DNA of 64,000 nucleotides, taken from Parvibaculum sp039973015 (GTDB taxonomy: Bacteria; Pseudomonadota; Alphaproteobacteria; Parvibaculales; Parvibaculaceae). The stretch spans positions 166,086 through 230,085 of the forward strand of contig NZ_JBDWLT010000003.1 of the NCBI RefSeq assembly GCF_039973015.1, in the 5' to 3' direction. Within the stretch, counting starts at the first letter, position 1, and each line of letters starts with the position of its first letter. Shown one piece after another: positions 39,406-48,102 of the stretch. A program made the translations under genes and the position numbers. Below the pieces are notes generated by a model. That model saw nothing but the letters and a program-made list of their open reading frames with translations. It was not told the DNA's origin and did no database searches.

Positions 39406-40550
39406 GCGCGCCCCCCGGGCATGGCGGCCCTGAATCGTTGGAACAGGAAATCGAAGCGGACGCCCGCAATAATGGCAATGCAGACACCGCAAACGGCAAG
39501 CGGAACCAGATACATGAGCGGGATCAAATAGGTCGAAGTCGAAGCCCCGTTGGCGAGCACGAAACCGAGCAGGCGAATCGCGAGTGCGAGCACGGCCGCA
39601 AGAGCCATTCGCGAAGCGTAACCTCGCCGATTGAAAGGGGCGGGCAGTAGCGTGGCCAGCGCGATTAGCGTGAGCATGGTCGGGTAGACACCTTCGACGA
39701 GCCGTTCATGGGCATCGGCCAGCAGCTTCTTCCGATGAGTCTGCCCATATGTGTCGTCTCGGGCCGGATCGATCAATTCGCTGAAATAGCGCTCCCGACC
39801 CTCGTAGCTAAAGCTTGGTTTGGTATCGATGTATTGCGACAGGTCATAAGTGTATTTGTCGAAATACAGGAGGGTCGCCGCCCCCATCTCCCGGTCGCCC
39901 TCTCGGGAAATGCGCTGGATGTTCCCGTTGAACATGACAAGAAGCGGTCCACTGGGGCCTTCAACGAGGCTTCCCGTCTCGGCCATATAGGTGATTGGTT
40001 CCTTCGGATTGCGGCTGTCATGCACGAGAATACCGTAGGTGGTGCCATCCGATGTCCGCTCGCGCACATAGACGGTAAGCCCCTGAGCAGGGTTGGCAAA
40101 AGTCCCCTCCCGGATCATCGCTGTGGCCACGTCGGAGCGGATCTCATAGAGCTGGCTTTTCAGTTCTCGCAAGCCAGCCGGAGCGACATAGATGCTGAAG
40201 AGCAGAATAAGTGCGGAAGTCGCAAGGGCGATCGCGAGGAAAGGCGTCGCGATGACCGATCGGCTGATTCCCGCCGAAAACATCACCACGATTTCGCTGT
40301 CGCTGATCAGCTTGTGCAGGGTGTAGAGAATCGCGCAGAAGAGCGAGATTGGCAGTACGATGACGAGTGTGCTGGGCAGTGCCAAAGCCGTCAGCTCAAA
40401 AAAGGTCACCAGCGTTTGCCCCTGCGTGATCAGCACGTCGAGCATTCGGAGCGCCTGGGTCAGCCAGATAATGCCGGTGAGAACGATGCTTGCGACGATG
40501 AAAGGGCCCAGCGCCTGTAGAAACAGATATTGAGACAGGCTTTTCAGCAT
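39402..40550 (-). CDS. lptF: LPS export ABC transporter permease LptF
   Basis: Partner permease of LptG. 382 residues with the same plan: spans near 10-30, 50-75 and 95-120, a periplasmic domain (about 125-265), and spans near 275-375. The family motif FSAGISRSVIATPFL is visible. I start at 40550 (MLKSLSQYLF), with GGAG upstream. It is the first gene of an lptF-lptG-lptD-surA-pdxA-rsmA run, divergent from pepA. Confidence 0.95.
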   Translation of the reverse strand: MLKSLSQYLFLQALGPFIVASIVLTGIIWLTQALRMLDVLITQGQTLVTFFELTALALPSTLVIVLPISLFCAILYTLHKLISDSEIVVMFSAGISRSVIATPFLAIALATSALILLFSIYVAPAGLRELKSQLYEIRSDVATAMIREGTFANPAQGLTVYVRERTSDGTTYGILVHDSRNPKEPITYMAETGSLVEGPSGPLLVMFNGNIQRISREGDREMGAATLLYFDKYTYDLSQYIDTKPSFSYEGRERYFSELIDPARDDTYGQTHRKKLLADAHERLVEGVYPTMLTLIALATLLPAPFNRRGYASRMALAAVLALAIRLLGFVLANGASTSTYLIPLMYLVPLAVCGVCIAIIAGVRFDFLFQRFRAAMPGGRA

Positions 40551-40796
40551 TAATCTCCGGCTCCCCACCGGCTCTCCGGATTATGTGTGCCCGCATATGC
40601 TTTGGGCAACGCTCCGGACCAATCTGCCGGGATCTCGGCAGCCTGAATGGCGAGGCATGGCTTTTCCTCTGCACCGATTCAGCTAGGATATGCGCCTTGT
40701 TGCCGGGCTATCTGAAGCAATGGTTATCCTATTTCAGAGCCCGGTAAAAGATGCGAGACGGACCGCCGTCGCACGGCAGATCACATGAGGCCCTGA

Positions 40797-42290
40797 ATGA
40801 ACGTCACTTTCGCCGATATTTCGCTCACGAAGCAGGGGGCTCTGGCAGTCCTCGTCACCGAAGGAACCACTCTGCGTGGCCTTGCCGCAGATCTCGATAC
40901 GAAGCTGGGGGGCGCGCTGAAGAGGGCGATGAAGGCTGCGGGCTTTACGGGCAAGGCGGGGACTGTTCTTGAGCTTGTTGGCCCCCAGGGGGTGAGTGCC
41001 GGTCGCGTGTTGCTCGCCGGCCTCGGTAAATCCGGCGATCTTTCCGCCACCAGCCTCGAAAAGGCAGGCGGCGAACTGGCCGGCCGGGTTGCGAAGACGA
41101 AAGAGGGCACCCTTTCTATTGTGCTGGATGGCATTTCAGCGCCGAAATTGCCCGCCGCAGACGCTGCCGCCCATGTGGCGTTTGGCGCGAAGCTGCGTTC
41201 TTATCGCTTCGACAAGTACAAGACGAAAAAGAAGGAAGACGAGAAGAAAGGCGATCTGAAGTCGGTTGCCATACTCACGCGCGCGCCGGCCACCGCGCGC
41301 AAGCAATACGGTCCGCTTTCCAGCGTTGCCGAGGGTATTTTCCTTACCCGCGATCTCGTCAACGAACCTGCCAATATCCTTTTCCCGGGTGAATTCGCGA
41401 AACGCGCAAAAGCGCTGTCGAAGCTTGGCATGAAGGTCGAAATTCTCGGTGAAGCTCAAATGAAGAAGCTCGGTATGGGCTCGCTTTTGGGCGTTGGGTA
41501 CGGCTCCCAGCATGAGAGCAAGCTTGTTGTCATGCGCTGGATGGGGGGGAAGGCCGGAGAGAAACCCGTTGCCTTCGTCGGCAAGGGCGTCTGCTTTGAC
41601 ACGGGCGGCATTTCGCTGAAGCCCCCGGCAGGCATGGAAGACATGAAGGGCGATATGGGTGGTGCGGCTTGCGTCACCGGCCTGATGCACACGCTTGCGT
41701 CGCGCAAGGCAAAGGTCAATGCCATCGGTGTTATCGGTCTTGTTGAAAATATGCCGGACGGCAAGGCGCAGCGTCCCGGCGATATCGTTACCTCCATGTC
41801 CGGCCAGACGATCGAGGTCATCAATACGGATGCTGAAGGCCGTCTCGTGCTGGCCGACGCTCTCTGGTACACCCAGAACCGCTTCAAGCCGAAATTCATG
41901 ATTGACCTTGCGACGCTGACAGGGGCGATCATGGTCGCGCTTGGAAAGGAATATGCGGGCCTCTTTTCGAATGATGACAAGCTTTCGAAACAACTCGCAG
42001 AGGTGGGCGATGCCGAAGGCGAGAAGGTTTGGCGCATGCCCATGGGCGATGCCTACGACAAGATGATCGAGTCCCGCTTTGCCGATATGAAAAACGTGGG
42101 CGGTCGTGATGGCGGCTCAATTACCGCCGCACAATTCCTGCAGCGTTTCGTGAATAAGCTGCCTTGGGCGCATCTGGACATCGCCGGAACGGCAATGGCA
42201 TCGCCGCAAACGGCGACGAACCAGAGCTGGGGATCGGGCTGGGGTGTGCGCCTCCTCAACCGTCTTGTCACGGATCATTACGAACGCTGA
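40797..42290 (+). CDS. pepA: Cytosol (leucyl) aminopeptidase PepA
   Basis: Two-metal hexameric aminopeptidase removing N-terminal residues from peptides. 497 residues. The C-terminal catalytic domain has the metal and catalytic motifs VGKGVCFDTGGISLKP, the metal-binding Asp in MKGDMGGAA, and the family signature NTDAEGRLVLADAL (about 340-353). The spacer to divergent lptF (40551-40796) should hold both promoters. holC follows after 11 bases, a pairing known from many Proteobacteria. Confidence 0.97.
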   Translation: MNVTFADISLTKQGALAVLVTEGTTLRGLAADLDTKLGGALKRAMKAAGFTGKAGTVLELVGPQGVSAGRVLLAGLGKSGDLSATSLEKAGGELAGRVAKTKEGTLSIVLDGISAPKLPAADAAAHVAFGAKLRSYRFDKYKTKKKEDEKKGDLKSVAILTRAPATARKQYGPLSSVAEGIFLTRDLVNEPANILFPGEFAKRAKALSKLGMKVEILGEAQMKKLGMGSLLGVGYGSQHESKLVVMRWMGGKAGEKPVAFVGKGVCFDTGGISLKPPAGMEDMKGDMGGAACVTGLMHTLASRKAKVNAIGVIGLVENMPDGKAQRPGDIVTSMSGQTIEVINTDAEGRLVLADALWYTQNRFKPKFMIDLATLTGAIMVALGKEYAGLFSNDDKLSKQLAEVGDAEGEKVWRMPMGDAYDKMIESRFADMKNVGGRDGGSITAAQFLQRFVNKLPWAHLDIAGTAMASPQTATNQSWGSGWGVRLLNRLVTDHYER

Positions 42291-42301
42291 GGGAGAGGCC
42301 T

Positions 42302-42751
42302 GTGACGGAGGTTCTGTTCTATCACTTGCAGAATGCCCCTCTGGAACGGGTGTTGCCGCAATTGCTGGAGCGCTCGCTGGAACGAGGCTGGAAGGTCATC
42401 GTGAAAGCGGGTGGTCCGGAGCGGCTGGAGGCTATCAACAGCGCGCTGTGGACCTATAGCGACGACAGTTTCCTGCCACACGGTACACGCAATGATGGTC
42501 CTGCGGCGCTCATGCCTGTTTTCCTCACTGTTGAGGACGATAATCCAAACGAAGCGAGCGTCCTTTTTCTCGTGGATGGAGCGGAACCGGCCTCTATCGA
42601 TGCCTATGAGCGTTGTGTGCTGATGTTTGAGGGAAGGGACGAAACGGCCGTTGCCGCAGCTCGCGAACACTGGAAGACACTGAAGGCTGAAGGTCACGAC
42701 GCGACCTATTGGCAGCAAAGCGATCAGGGCCGCTGGGAAAAGAAGGCATAG
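42302..42751 (+). CDS. holC: DNA polymerase III subunit chi (HolC)
   Basis: 149-residue clamp-loader accessory subunit that links the replicase to single-strand-binding protein. It begins with a GTG (MTEVLFYHLQN), with GGGAGAGG as ribosome-binding site, followed by LERSLERGWKVIVK, the FLPHGTRNDG motif and the tail GRWEKKA. The DNA for the final eight codons, GRWEKKA plus stop, occurs again at 43863-43886 with only synonymous differences. The present 3' end may have been brought in by the insertion of the next gene. Confidence 0.93.
   Translation: MTEVLFYHLQNAPLERVLPQLLERSLERGWKVIVKAGGPERLEAINSALWTYSDDSFLPHGTRNDGPAALMPVFLTVEDDNPNEASVLFLVDGAEPASIDAYERCVLMFEGRDETAVAAAREHWKTLKAEGHDATYWQQSDQGRWEKKA
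42728..42751. repeat. Direct repeat copy 1 (holC 3' end)
   Basis: The last 24 bases of holC (GRWEKKA and TAG) match 43863-43886 (GRWEKKA and TGA) at 20 of 24 positions. All differences are synonymous. Confidence 0.75.
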
Positions 42752-42861
42752 AGTTTCGGCACAGTTTCCAGCTTGGTTCGGGAGGTGCGAAAGTTACGGG
42801 TGCATGTCCGCGCTCGCTTGGTCGCCAAACCGAAATCAAAGTCCTTACGTCAAGAGGGGAC

Positions 42862-43839
42862 ATGGTCGAAGAAACTTACAACCACCTCGTATCGCTCGAA
42901 GGATTCAGAAACCTTTCCCTTCACGATGTTCATGTCGAACCACTGCAGACGCTCGCGCACTCGGAGGTCTACCGTGTTCGATTGGATTCGCTGTCCACGA
43001 GTGTGATCCTCAAAAAGTCGGGCGCGGCAGATGTCGCTGGGCTGGCTGAGAGGGAACGACAATTCTACCGTCACATCGCGCCACTCTTGCCAAGCTGGCT
43101 CGTTCCTGAGTGCTTGCTGATAGTTGAAGGGGATCAGACCGGCAGGTTATTCATCAAGGACTTGTCCGGGTCACATCGCTCAGCCTGCAGCCCTGCGCCG
43201 ACCCGCATGGAGTGTCGGTGTTTTGTGGAAGCGCTGGCAACATTGCATGGACTAACAGGGCGTCATTCAAGAATCCAGAGTGAATGGATAAAGGTCGCGG
43301 CTGATCTTCCGGCTGGCACGATCCAGCAGAGGCTGAGTTTCTTTCAATTGGTGCTGGGCTCATTCATCGCCATGATTCATGAACGAGTAGATCGTGCGGT
43401 TGAGAGCTTTCTGACCGACTTGAGCGACCTCGAACATCAGATACAGCGGATGGGAGCTCAAGCCGATGTGATCGTTCACGGGGACGCGCACTTTGGAAAC
43501 GCGCTCTTTTCTCCCGAACAGCGCGCGTGTCTCATTGACTGGGGTATGCCGATGATCGGATTTGGAGAGATTGATCTGGCGCACGCACTTGCGTTGAATC
43601 TTCCACCAAACCTGCGCAGGGAGTGGGAGCAAGAGATGATAGGCGTCTATCTCAGTCAAATGGCGGCTTGTGGTTCACCTGTAGAGGAGGCTGCTTTCTA
43701 TGATCGCTACCGGCTGGCGGTCCTGTACAGTTTCATCAGTCCCGTCATCTGGTGGTGTTCCGGGGTGCCAGAGCCACAGTGGTGGTCTGCGCTGACGAAT
43801 TCTCTGGATGCGGCACGTGACCTTGGTCTGCTGAAATAG
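42862..43839 (+). CDS. Phosphotransferase of the APH/choline-kinase-like fold, unknown substrate
   Basis: 325 residues, protein-kinase-like phosphotransferase. The catalytic loop is VIVHGDAHFGN (His206-Gly-Asp208 to Asn213), and the metal-binding Asp226 lies in LIDWGMP. An N-terminal lobe with VILKKS supplies the ATP-site lysine. The substrate (aminoglycoside, choline, sugar or other) cannot be predicted. I start at the ATG at 42862, which has AAGAGGGGAC upstream; the frame is open further upstream into holC. Base composition is AT-richer than the neighbours. It sits between two copies of the holC 3' end, so it looks like recently inserted cargo. Confidence 0.82.
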   Translation: MVEETYNHLVSLEGFRNLSLHDVHVEPLQTLAHSEVYRVRLDSLSTSVILKKSGAADVAGLAERERQFYRHIAPLLPSWLVPECLLIVEGDQTGRLFIKDLSGSHRSACSPAPTRMECRCFVEALATLHGLTGRHSRIQSEWIKVAADLPAGTIQQRLSFFQLVLGSFIAMIHERVDRAVESFLTDLSDLEHQIQRMGAQADVIVHGDAHFGNALFSPEQRACLIDWGMPMIGFGEIDLAHALALNLPPNLRREWEQEMIGVYLSQMAACGSPVEEAAFYDRYRLAVLYSFISPVIWWCSGVPEPQWWSALTNSLDAARDLGLLK

Positions 43840-43862
43840 GGGCCATCTTGGCCGGTATAGAA

Positions 43863-43886
43863 GGCCGGTGGGAAAAGAAGGCGTGA
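43863..43886 (+). pseudogene. Second copy of holC 3' end (GRWEKKA and stop)
   Basis: GGC CGG TGG GAA AAG AAG GCG TGA, in the same orientation as holC, with no attached gene body. Compared with the intact gene, Arg, Ala and the stop codon use different but synonymous codons. It is best read as the original holC tail, displaced by the insertion that brought the phosphotransferase gene. Confidence 0.65.
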
Positions 43887-43981
43887 GACTGTGCAAAAAA
43901 GCATAGTCCGCATACGCAGTTCATGGATTGATCCGCGACAGGGGCCGGATCATGATGGGCCGCACAGGTAGGGGGGAAGTT

Positions 43982-44929
43982 ATGCCGGTCTGGCTCAAGA
44001 GAAGTCTCATCGCATTGGGAGTGCTGGTCGCTGTCGGCGGCGCAGCCTATTACTGGTTCGTTGTCGAAAGCAGCATGCCGGAAGATGCCTATTACGAGTT
44101 CGATATAGGCAAGGTGCGACGCATGGTCGGGGCCGTCCCCGGTGACAAGCCGGAAAAGATCGAGTTCGAGAATGTCGGATCGTTCAGCTTTCCCGCAACA
44201 GCCATTGTGGCGGGGGACGGTTGGCGTTCGCGCGAGATGCCAGTTTTCTCCTACAGGCTTGTCTATCCCGATCTCAGCGTGGTTGTCGATACTGCGCTCG
44301 ATGAACGGCTGGGGAGCGGCAATCTTGCGTCTTTCGATCCAGAAGCCTTCGCGCGTGTGCAAGAGGCGTTGAGCGAAGCCTCGCTGATTGTCATCACGCA
44401 TGAGCATATGGATCACATTGGCGGCCTTACCTTGCACCCGGACCTTCCCGCCGTTCTACCGGCGACACGGCTGACGCAGGAGCAGGTCGATCATCCCGAG
44501 CGAAGCGTACCCGCGCGCTTCCCTGACGGTGCTCTCGACGACTACGCGCCGCTCGTCTATGAGCATTACGAAGTGCTCGCGCCCGGCTTGGCCGTCATCA
44601 AGTCGCCTGGCCATTCGCCCGGCAGTCAGATGGTCTATGTCCAGATGGCGGATGGTTCGGAGGTTCTCTTCATCGGCGATGTCGCATGGAAGTACCGAAA
44701 CATCCTTGTTCAACGCGAGCGGGCACGTCTTGTCACCCAATTTTTCCTGCAAGAAGACCGCGACGCTGTCTTCGGACAGCTTAAGGCGCTCAAAGAGCTA
44801 AACGAGGCAGAGCCGGAAATTATCATCGTCCCGGGGCATGATGGGGAGATCGTCGGTGGTCTCGTCGAAGCAGGCGTTTTGACGGAAGGATTCAATCTAG
44901 AAGCGGCCACACGGAGTGATGTCGACTAG
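43982..44929 (+). CDS. Membrane-anchored MBL-fold metallo-hydrolase
   Basis: 315 residues. One N-terminal membrane span (about 5-27) is followed by a metallo-beta-lactamase domain with the zinc motif ITHEHMDHIGG (HxHxDH), KSPGHSPGSQMVY, FIGDVAW and VPGHDGE, so it has the ligands for a two-metal centre. It is probably anchored in the inner membrane with the enzyme domain outside the cytoplasm. The substrate is unknown. The ATG at 43982 is preceded by AGGGGGAAG. It is convergent with the ABC-F gene, 33 bases away. Confidence 0.85.
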   Translation: MPVWLKRSLIALGVLVAVGGAAYYWFVVESSMPEDAYYEFDIGKVRRMVGAVPGDKPEKIEFENVGSFSFPATAIVAGDGWRSREMPVFSYRLVYPDLSVVVDTALDERLGSGNLASFDPEAFARVQEALSEASLIVITHEHMDHIGGLTLHPDLPAVLPATRLTQEQVDHPERSVPARFPDGALDDYAPLVYEHYEVLAPGLAVIKSPGHSPGSQMVYVQMADGSEVLFIGDVAWKYRNILVQRERARLVTQFFLQEDRDAVFGQLKALKELNEAEPEIIIVPGHDGEIVGGLVEAGVLTEGFNLEAATRSDVD

Positions 44930-44962
44930 CAAAAGGCGGCGGCCTGCCAACCCGTATTTTGG

Positions 44963-46879
44963 TCAGTCCGCTGCCATGGCTTCTTCGTAAGCGGTGCTCG
45001 CCTCAAGCCAGACCTCTTCCGCCTTGGCGACAGCCTTCAGCATGTCGGCGCGTTCTTTCGCTGTTGCTGTCATTGTGTTCGTATCGCCCGCAACTTTGGG
45101 ATCGGCAAGCTTCGCATCGAGTTCTTCGACAAGTTTCTGCAGGCGGGCGATTTCCTTCTCGGCTGCCTGCGTCTTCTTTTTTAGCGGAGCCATCTGTTCA
45201 CGCTTCTGCGCCGCGAGACGGCGCGCTTCGCGCTTGTCGATGGAGGGGCGCGGCGGTGGCGCTTCGGCGGCACCGTCCTCTTCTGCATCCGCCGTCAGCG
45301 GCTTTACTCGCCGCGCGGGATCGAGAAGCCACTTCCGATAGTCGTTGAGGTCACCCTCGTAAGGCGCGACAGAGCCATCCGCGACGAGCCAGAGCCTGTC
45401 GGCACATGTCTCGACCAGGTGTCTGTCATGACTGATCAGAATGATCGCGCCGTCATACTCGTTGATTGCCATAACGAGCGCTTCGCGACTGTCGACATCG
45501 AGATGGTTGGTCGGTTCGTCGAGAATAATAATGTGGGGTTTGTGAAAGGTCGCGATGGCAAAAAGCAGCCGTGCTTTCTCGCCACCCGACAGCTTTTCGA
45601 CTTTCGTGTCCGCCTTGTCCGCACCGAATCCATAGGAACCGGCTATGGCGCGCGCCTGCGCTTGCGTTGCATCGGGCTTCAACTCACGGAAATGTTCATA
45701 GGGCGTCTCGCCCATGTTGAGTTCGTCGAGCTGATGCTGCGCGAAATATGCGATGCGCATTTTCTTGGAAGCGAATTTGCTCCCGGACGTTACCTGCAAC
45801 CGGTCGCAAAGCAGTTTGGCGAAGGTCGACTTGCCGTTGCCGTTTGCCCCCAGAAGGGCGATCCGGTCGTCGTGGTCGATACGGAGGTCGAGGTTTTGCA
45901 GAACGGGCTTTCCCGGTTCATAGCCAATACTCGCATGTTCAAGCCGGATGATCGGCGAGGCGAGGGGCTTTTCCGGTGCCGGAAAACGGAACGGTAACAC
46001 GCGTTCCTGCAGCACATCCGCAATGGGCTCCATCTTCGCGAGCGCCTTCATGCGGCTTTGGGCCTGACGAGCCTTCGATGCTTTCGCCTTGAAACGCTCG
46101 ACGAAGCTTTCCATGTGGCGGCGCGCCTCGTCCTGCTTCTTTTTCATCGAAAGCTGGAGCATCAGCTTTTCGCGCCTTGTGCGGTCAAAGCGGTTGTAAT
46201 TGCCGCTGTAGAAACTCAGTTTCTGGTTTTCGAGGTGCAGGATGTTCTGCGCCACATTGTTCAGAAGATCCTTGTCATGACTGACGATGAGAACCGTATA
46301 GGGGTAGGAGCGCAGATAATCCTCAAGCCAGATCGTACCTTCGAGGTCGAGATAGTTGGTCGGTTCGTCGAGGAGCAGAAGATCGGGCTCGGAAAAGAGC
46401 ACCGCCGCAAGCGCAACGCGCATTCGCCAGCCGCCCGAGAAGTCGGAGCAGGGCCGCGCCTGGGCTGCTTCGTCGAAGCCAAGGCCGGAGAGAATGGTGG
46501 CCGCCTTGGCCGGGGCCGCATGAGCGCCCATGTCAGCGAGCCGCGTATGGATATCCGCGATCCGGTGCGGATCGGTCGCTGTCTCGGCCTCTGCCAGCAG
46601 CGACGACCGTTCGACATCGGCGGCGAGTACCGTGTCGATCAGCGAGGTCGGGCCAGCCAGAACCTCCTGCCGGACCATGCCGATACGCCAGCTTTTCGGG
46701 AAGGTAACGCTGCCCGTTTCCGGGCCGTATTCCCCGGTTATGAGCTTCAGGAGCGTGGATTTGCCGGTGCCGTTACGGCCGACAAAGCCCGTCCGCTGGC
46801 CCGGCGGAATGGCAGCCGTGACACGGTCGAGGAGGAGGCGTCCCTCCATCCGGAAGGTGAGATCGTTAATGTGCAACAT
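44963..46879 (-). CDS. ABC-F family ATPase (YheS/Uup-like)
   Basis: Cytoplasmic tandem ATPase that binds the ribosomal E site; family members act in translation rescue or antibiotic protection. 638 residues: ABC1 with Walker A GRNGTGKST and Walker B LLLLDEPTNYLD; a linker/arm with Lys/Arg-rich helices around 240-290; ABC2 with GANGNGKST, LSGGEKARLLF and IILDEPTNHLD; and a C-terminal coiled coil (about 560-635). The arrangement fits the housekeeping YheS/Uup types rather than resistance proteins. The start is at 46879 (MLHINDLTF); ndk is divergent, 97 bases away. Confidence 0.92.
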   Translation of the reverse strand: MLHINDLTFRMEGRLLLDRVTAAIPPGQRTGFVGRNGTGKSTLLKLITGEYGPETGSVTFPKSWRIGMVRQEVLAGPTSLIDTVLAADVERSSLLAEAETATDPHRIADIHTRLADMGAHAAPAKAATILSGLGFDEAAQARPCSDFSGGWRMRVALAAVLFSEPDLLLLDEPTNYLDLEGTIWLEDYLRSYPYTVLIVSHDKDLLNNVAQNILHLENQKLSFYSGNYNRFDRTRREKLMLQLSMKKKQDEARRHMESFVERFKAKASKARQAQSRMKALAKMEPIADVLQERVLPFRFPAPEKPLASPIIRLEHASIGYEPGKPVLQNLDLRIDHDDRIALLGANGNGKSTFAKLLCDRLQVTSGSKFASKKMRIAYFAQHQLDELNMGETPYEHFRELKPDATQAQARAIAGSYGFGADKADTKVEKLSGGEKARLLFAIATFHKPHIIILDEPTNHLDVDSREALVMAINEYDGAIILISHDRHLVETCADRLWLVADGSVAPYEGDLNDYRKWLLDPARRVKPLTADAEEDGAAEAPPPRPSIDKREARRLAAQKREQMAPLKKKTQAAEKEIARLQKLVEELDAKLADPKVAGDTNTMTATAKERADMLKAVAKAEEVWLEASTAYEEAMAAD

Positions 46880-46976
46880 GATGAGCGGGCTTTTAGCACC
46901 ACAGGTTGCCCGCGTCACCAAGCCCGGCTATAAACCGCGCCAAATCTTCCACCTGCAGAATTGGGAAAGCAGAGCA

Positions 46977-47399
46977 ATGGCCCTCGAACGGACCTTCTCG
47001 ATCATCAAGCCGGACGCGACCCGGCGTAATCTCACCGGCAAGATCATTGATCGTTTCGAAAGCGCAGGCCTCCGGGTCATCGCCTCGAAGCGTATCCACA
47101 TGACGAAGGCGCAGGCCGAAGGCTTCTATGCCGTTCACAAGGAACGCCCCTTCTTCAACGATCTTGTCTCTTTCATGATCTCCGGCCCGGTTGTGGTTCA
47201 GGTGCTCGAAGGCGAAAACGCCATCGCGAAGAACCGCGAAGTCATGGGCGCGACCAACCCTGAAAACGCAGATGCCGGTACGATCCGCAAGGATTTCGCG
47301 GAATCCATTGAGGCGAACTCTGTTCATGGTTCCGACGCGCCCGAAACGGCCGCCGAAGAGATCAAGTATTTCTTCAAGGACGACGAAATCGTCGGCTGA
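46977..47399 (+). CDS. ndk: Nucleoside diphosphate kinase
   Basis: Equalises NTP and dNTP pools by phosphate transfer through a phospho-histidine. 140 residues, the normal length, with ERTFSIIKPDA at the start and the active-site His117 in NSVHGSD. The start ATG is at 46977. In relatives the order is pepA-holC-ndk. Here the phosphotransferase, MBL and ABC-F genes separate holC from ndk. Confidence 0.98.
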   Translation: MALERTFSIIKPDATRRNLTGKIIDRFESAGLRVIASKRIHMTKAQAEGFYAVHKERPFFNDLVSFMISGPVVVQVLEGENAIAKNREVMGATNPENADAGTIRKDFAESIEANSVHGSDAPETAAEEIKYFFKDDEIVG

Positions 47400-47425
47400 T
47401 TTCATCTGCCGCTGAAGTGCATAGG

Positions 47426-47454
47426 GCCCCGCTGGAAACGGCGGGGCTTTTTTA
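47426..47454 (+). terminator. ndk intrinsic terminator, overlapping the purN stop
   Basis: GCCCCGC (47426-47432) pairs with GCGGGGC (47441-47447), followed by TTTTTT. The T-run contains the TAA stop codon of convergent purN (47452-47454, minus), so the two genes share this short end region. Confidence 0.88.
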
Positions 47455-48102
47455 TTGAAACCCGGGCATGAACAATGGTGCCGGGATATCCGTGCCATCC
47501 GCATCGTTCAGCATCACATGCTCTCCGACGACACGTGCGCGGCCTTCCACGACGAGGCGAAGCGCCAGCGGGTAGAGCTTGTGTTCGGCCTCGAGAATGC
47601 GCGCGGCAAGCGTCTCTGCCGTGTCGCCGGGCAGCACGGGCACGGCCGCCTGCGCCACGATTGGCCCTTCATCCATCTCCGGCCGCACAAAATGGACCGT
47701 GCAGCCCGTAATCCTCACGCCCGCATCGAGGGCACGCTGATGCACATGCAGTCCCTTGAAGGCCGGCAACAGGGAAGGGTGGATGTTCAATTGTCGGTCA
47801 CGCCACTTCTCGACGAAGCCGTCTGTCAGGATGCGCATGAAGCCCGCATTGCAGACGAGTTCGACACCGGCCTTGGTCAGGGCGTGGTCGAGTTCCGCAT
47901 CGAATGTCTCGCGCGTCGTAAATTCCTTGTGGTCGATGACGAGCGTCGGGATGCCAGCCGACTCGGCGATGGCGAGACCGGCTGCTCCCGGTCTGTTGGA
48001 AATCACGAGCGCAATATGTCCGCGAAATCCGGGTTCCTCGCAGGCGTCGATCAGGGCCTTGAGGTTCGAGCCGCGACCCGAGATGAGAATGCCGATCTTC
48101 AC
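47452..48102 (-). CDS. purN: Phosphoribosylglycinamide formyltransferase PurN
   Basis: Third step of purine synthesis: formylates GAR using 10-formyl-tetrahydrofolate. 216 residues. It starts IGILISGRGSNL (substrate loop); the catalytic set is visible as Asn in LNIHPSLLPAFKG together with its His, and Asp in the later EMDEGPIVAQ segment. The start overlaps the purM stop by four bases (ATGA). The two genes form the conserved purMN unit. Confidence 0.96.
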   Translation of the reverse strand: MKIGILISGRGSNLKALIDACEEPGFRGHIALVISNRPGAAGLAIAESAGIPTLVIDHKEFTTRETFDAELDHALTKAGVELVCNAGFMRILTDGFVEKWRDRQLNIHPSLLPAFKGLHVHQRALDAGVRITGCTVHFVRPEMDEGPIVAQAAVPVLPGDTAETLAARILEAEHKLYPLALRLVVEGRARVVGEHVMLNDADGTDIPAPLFMPGFQ

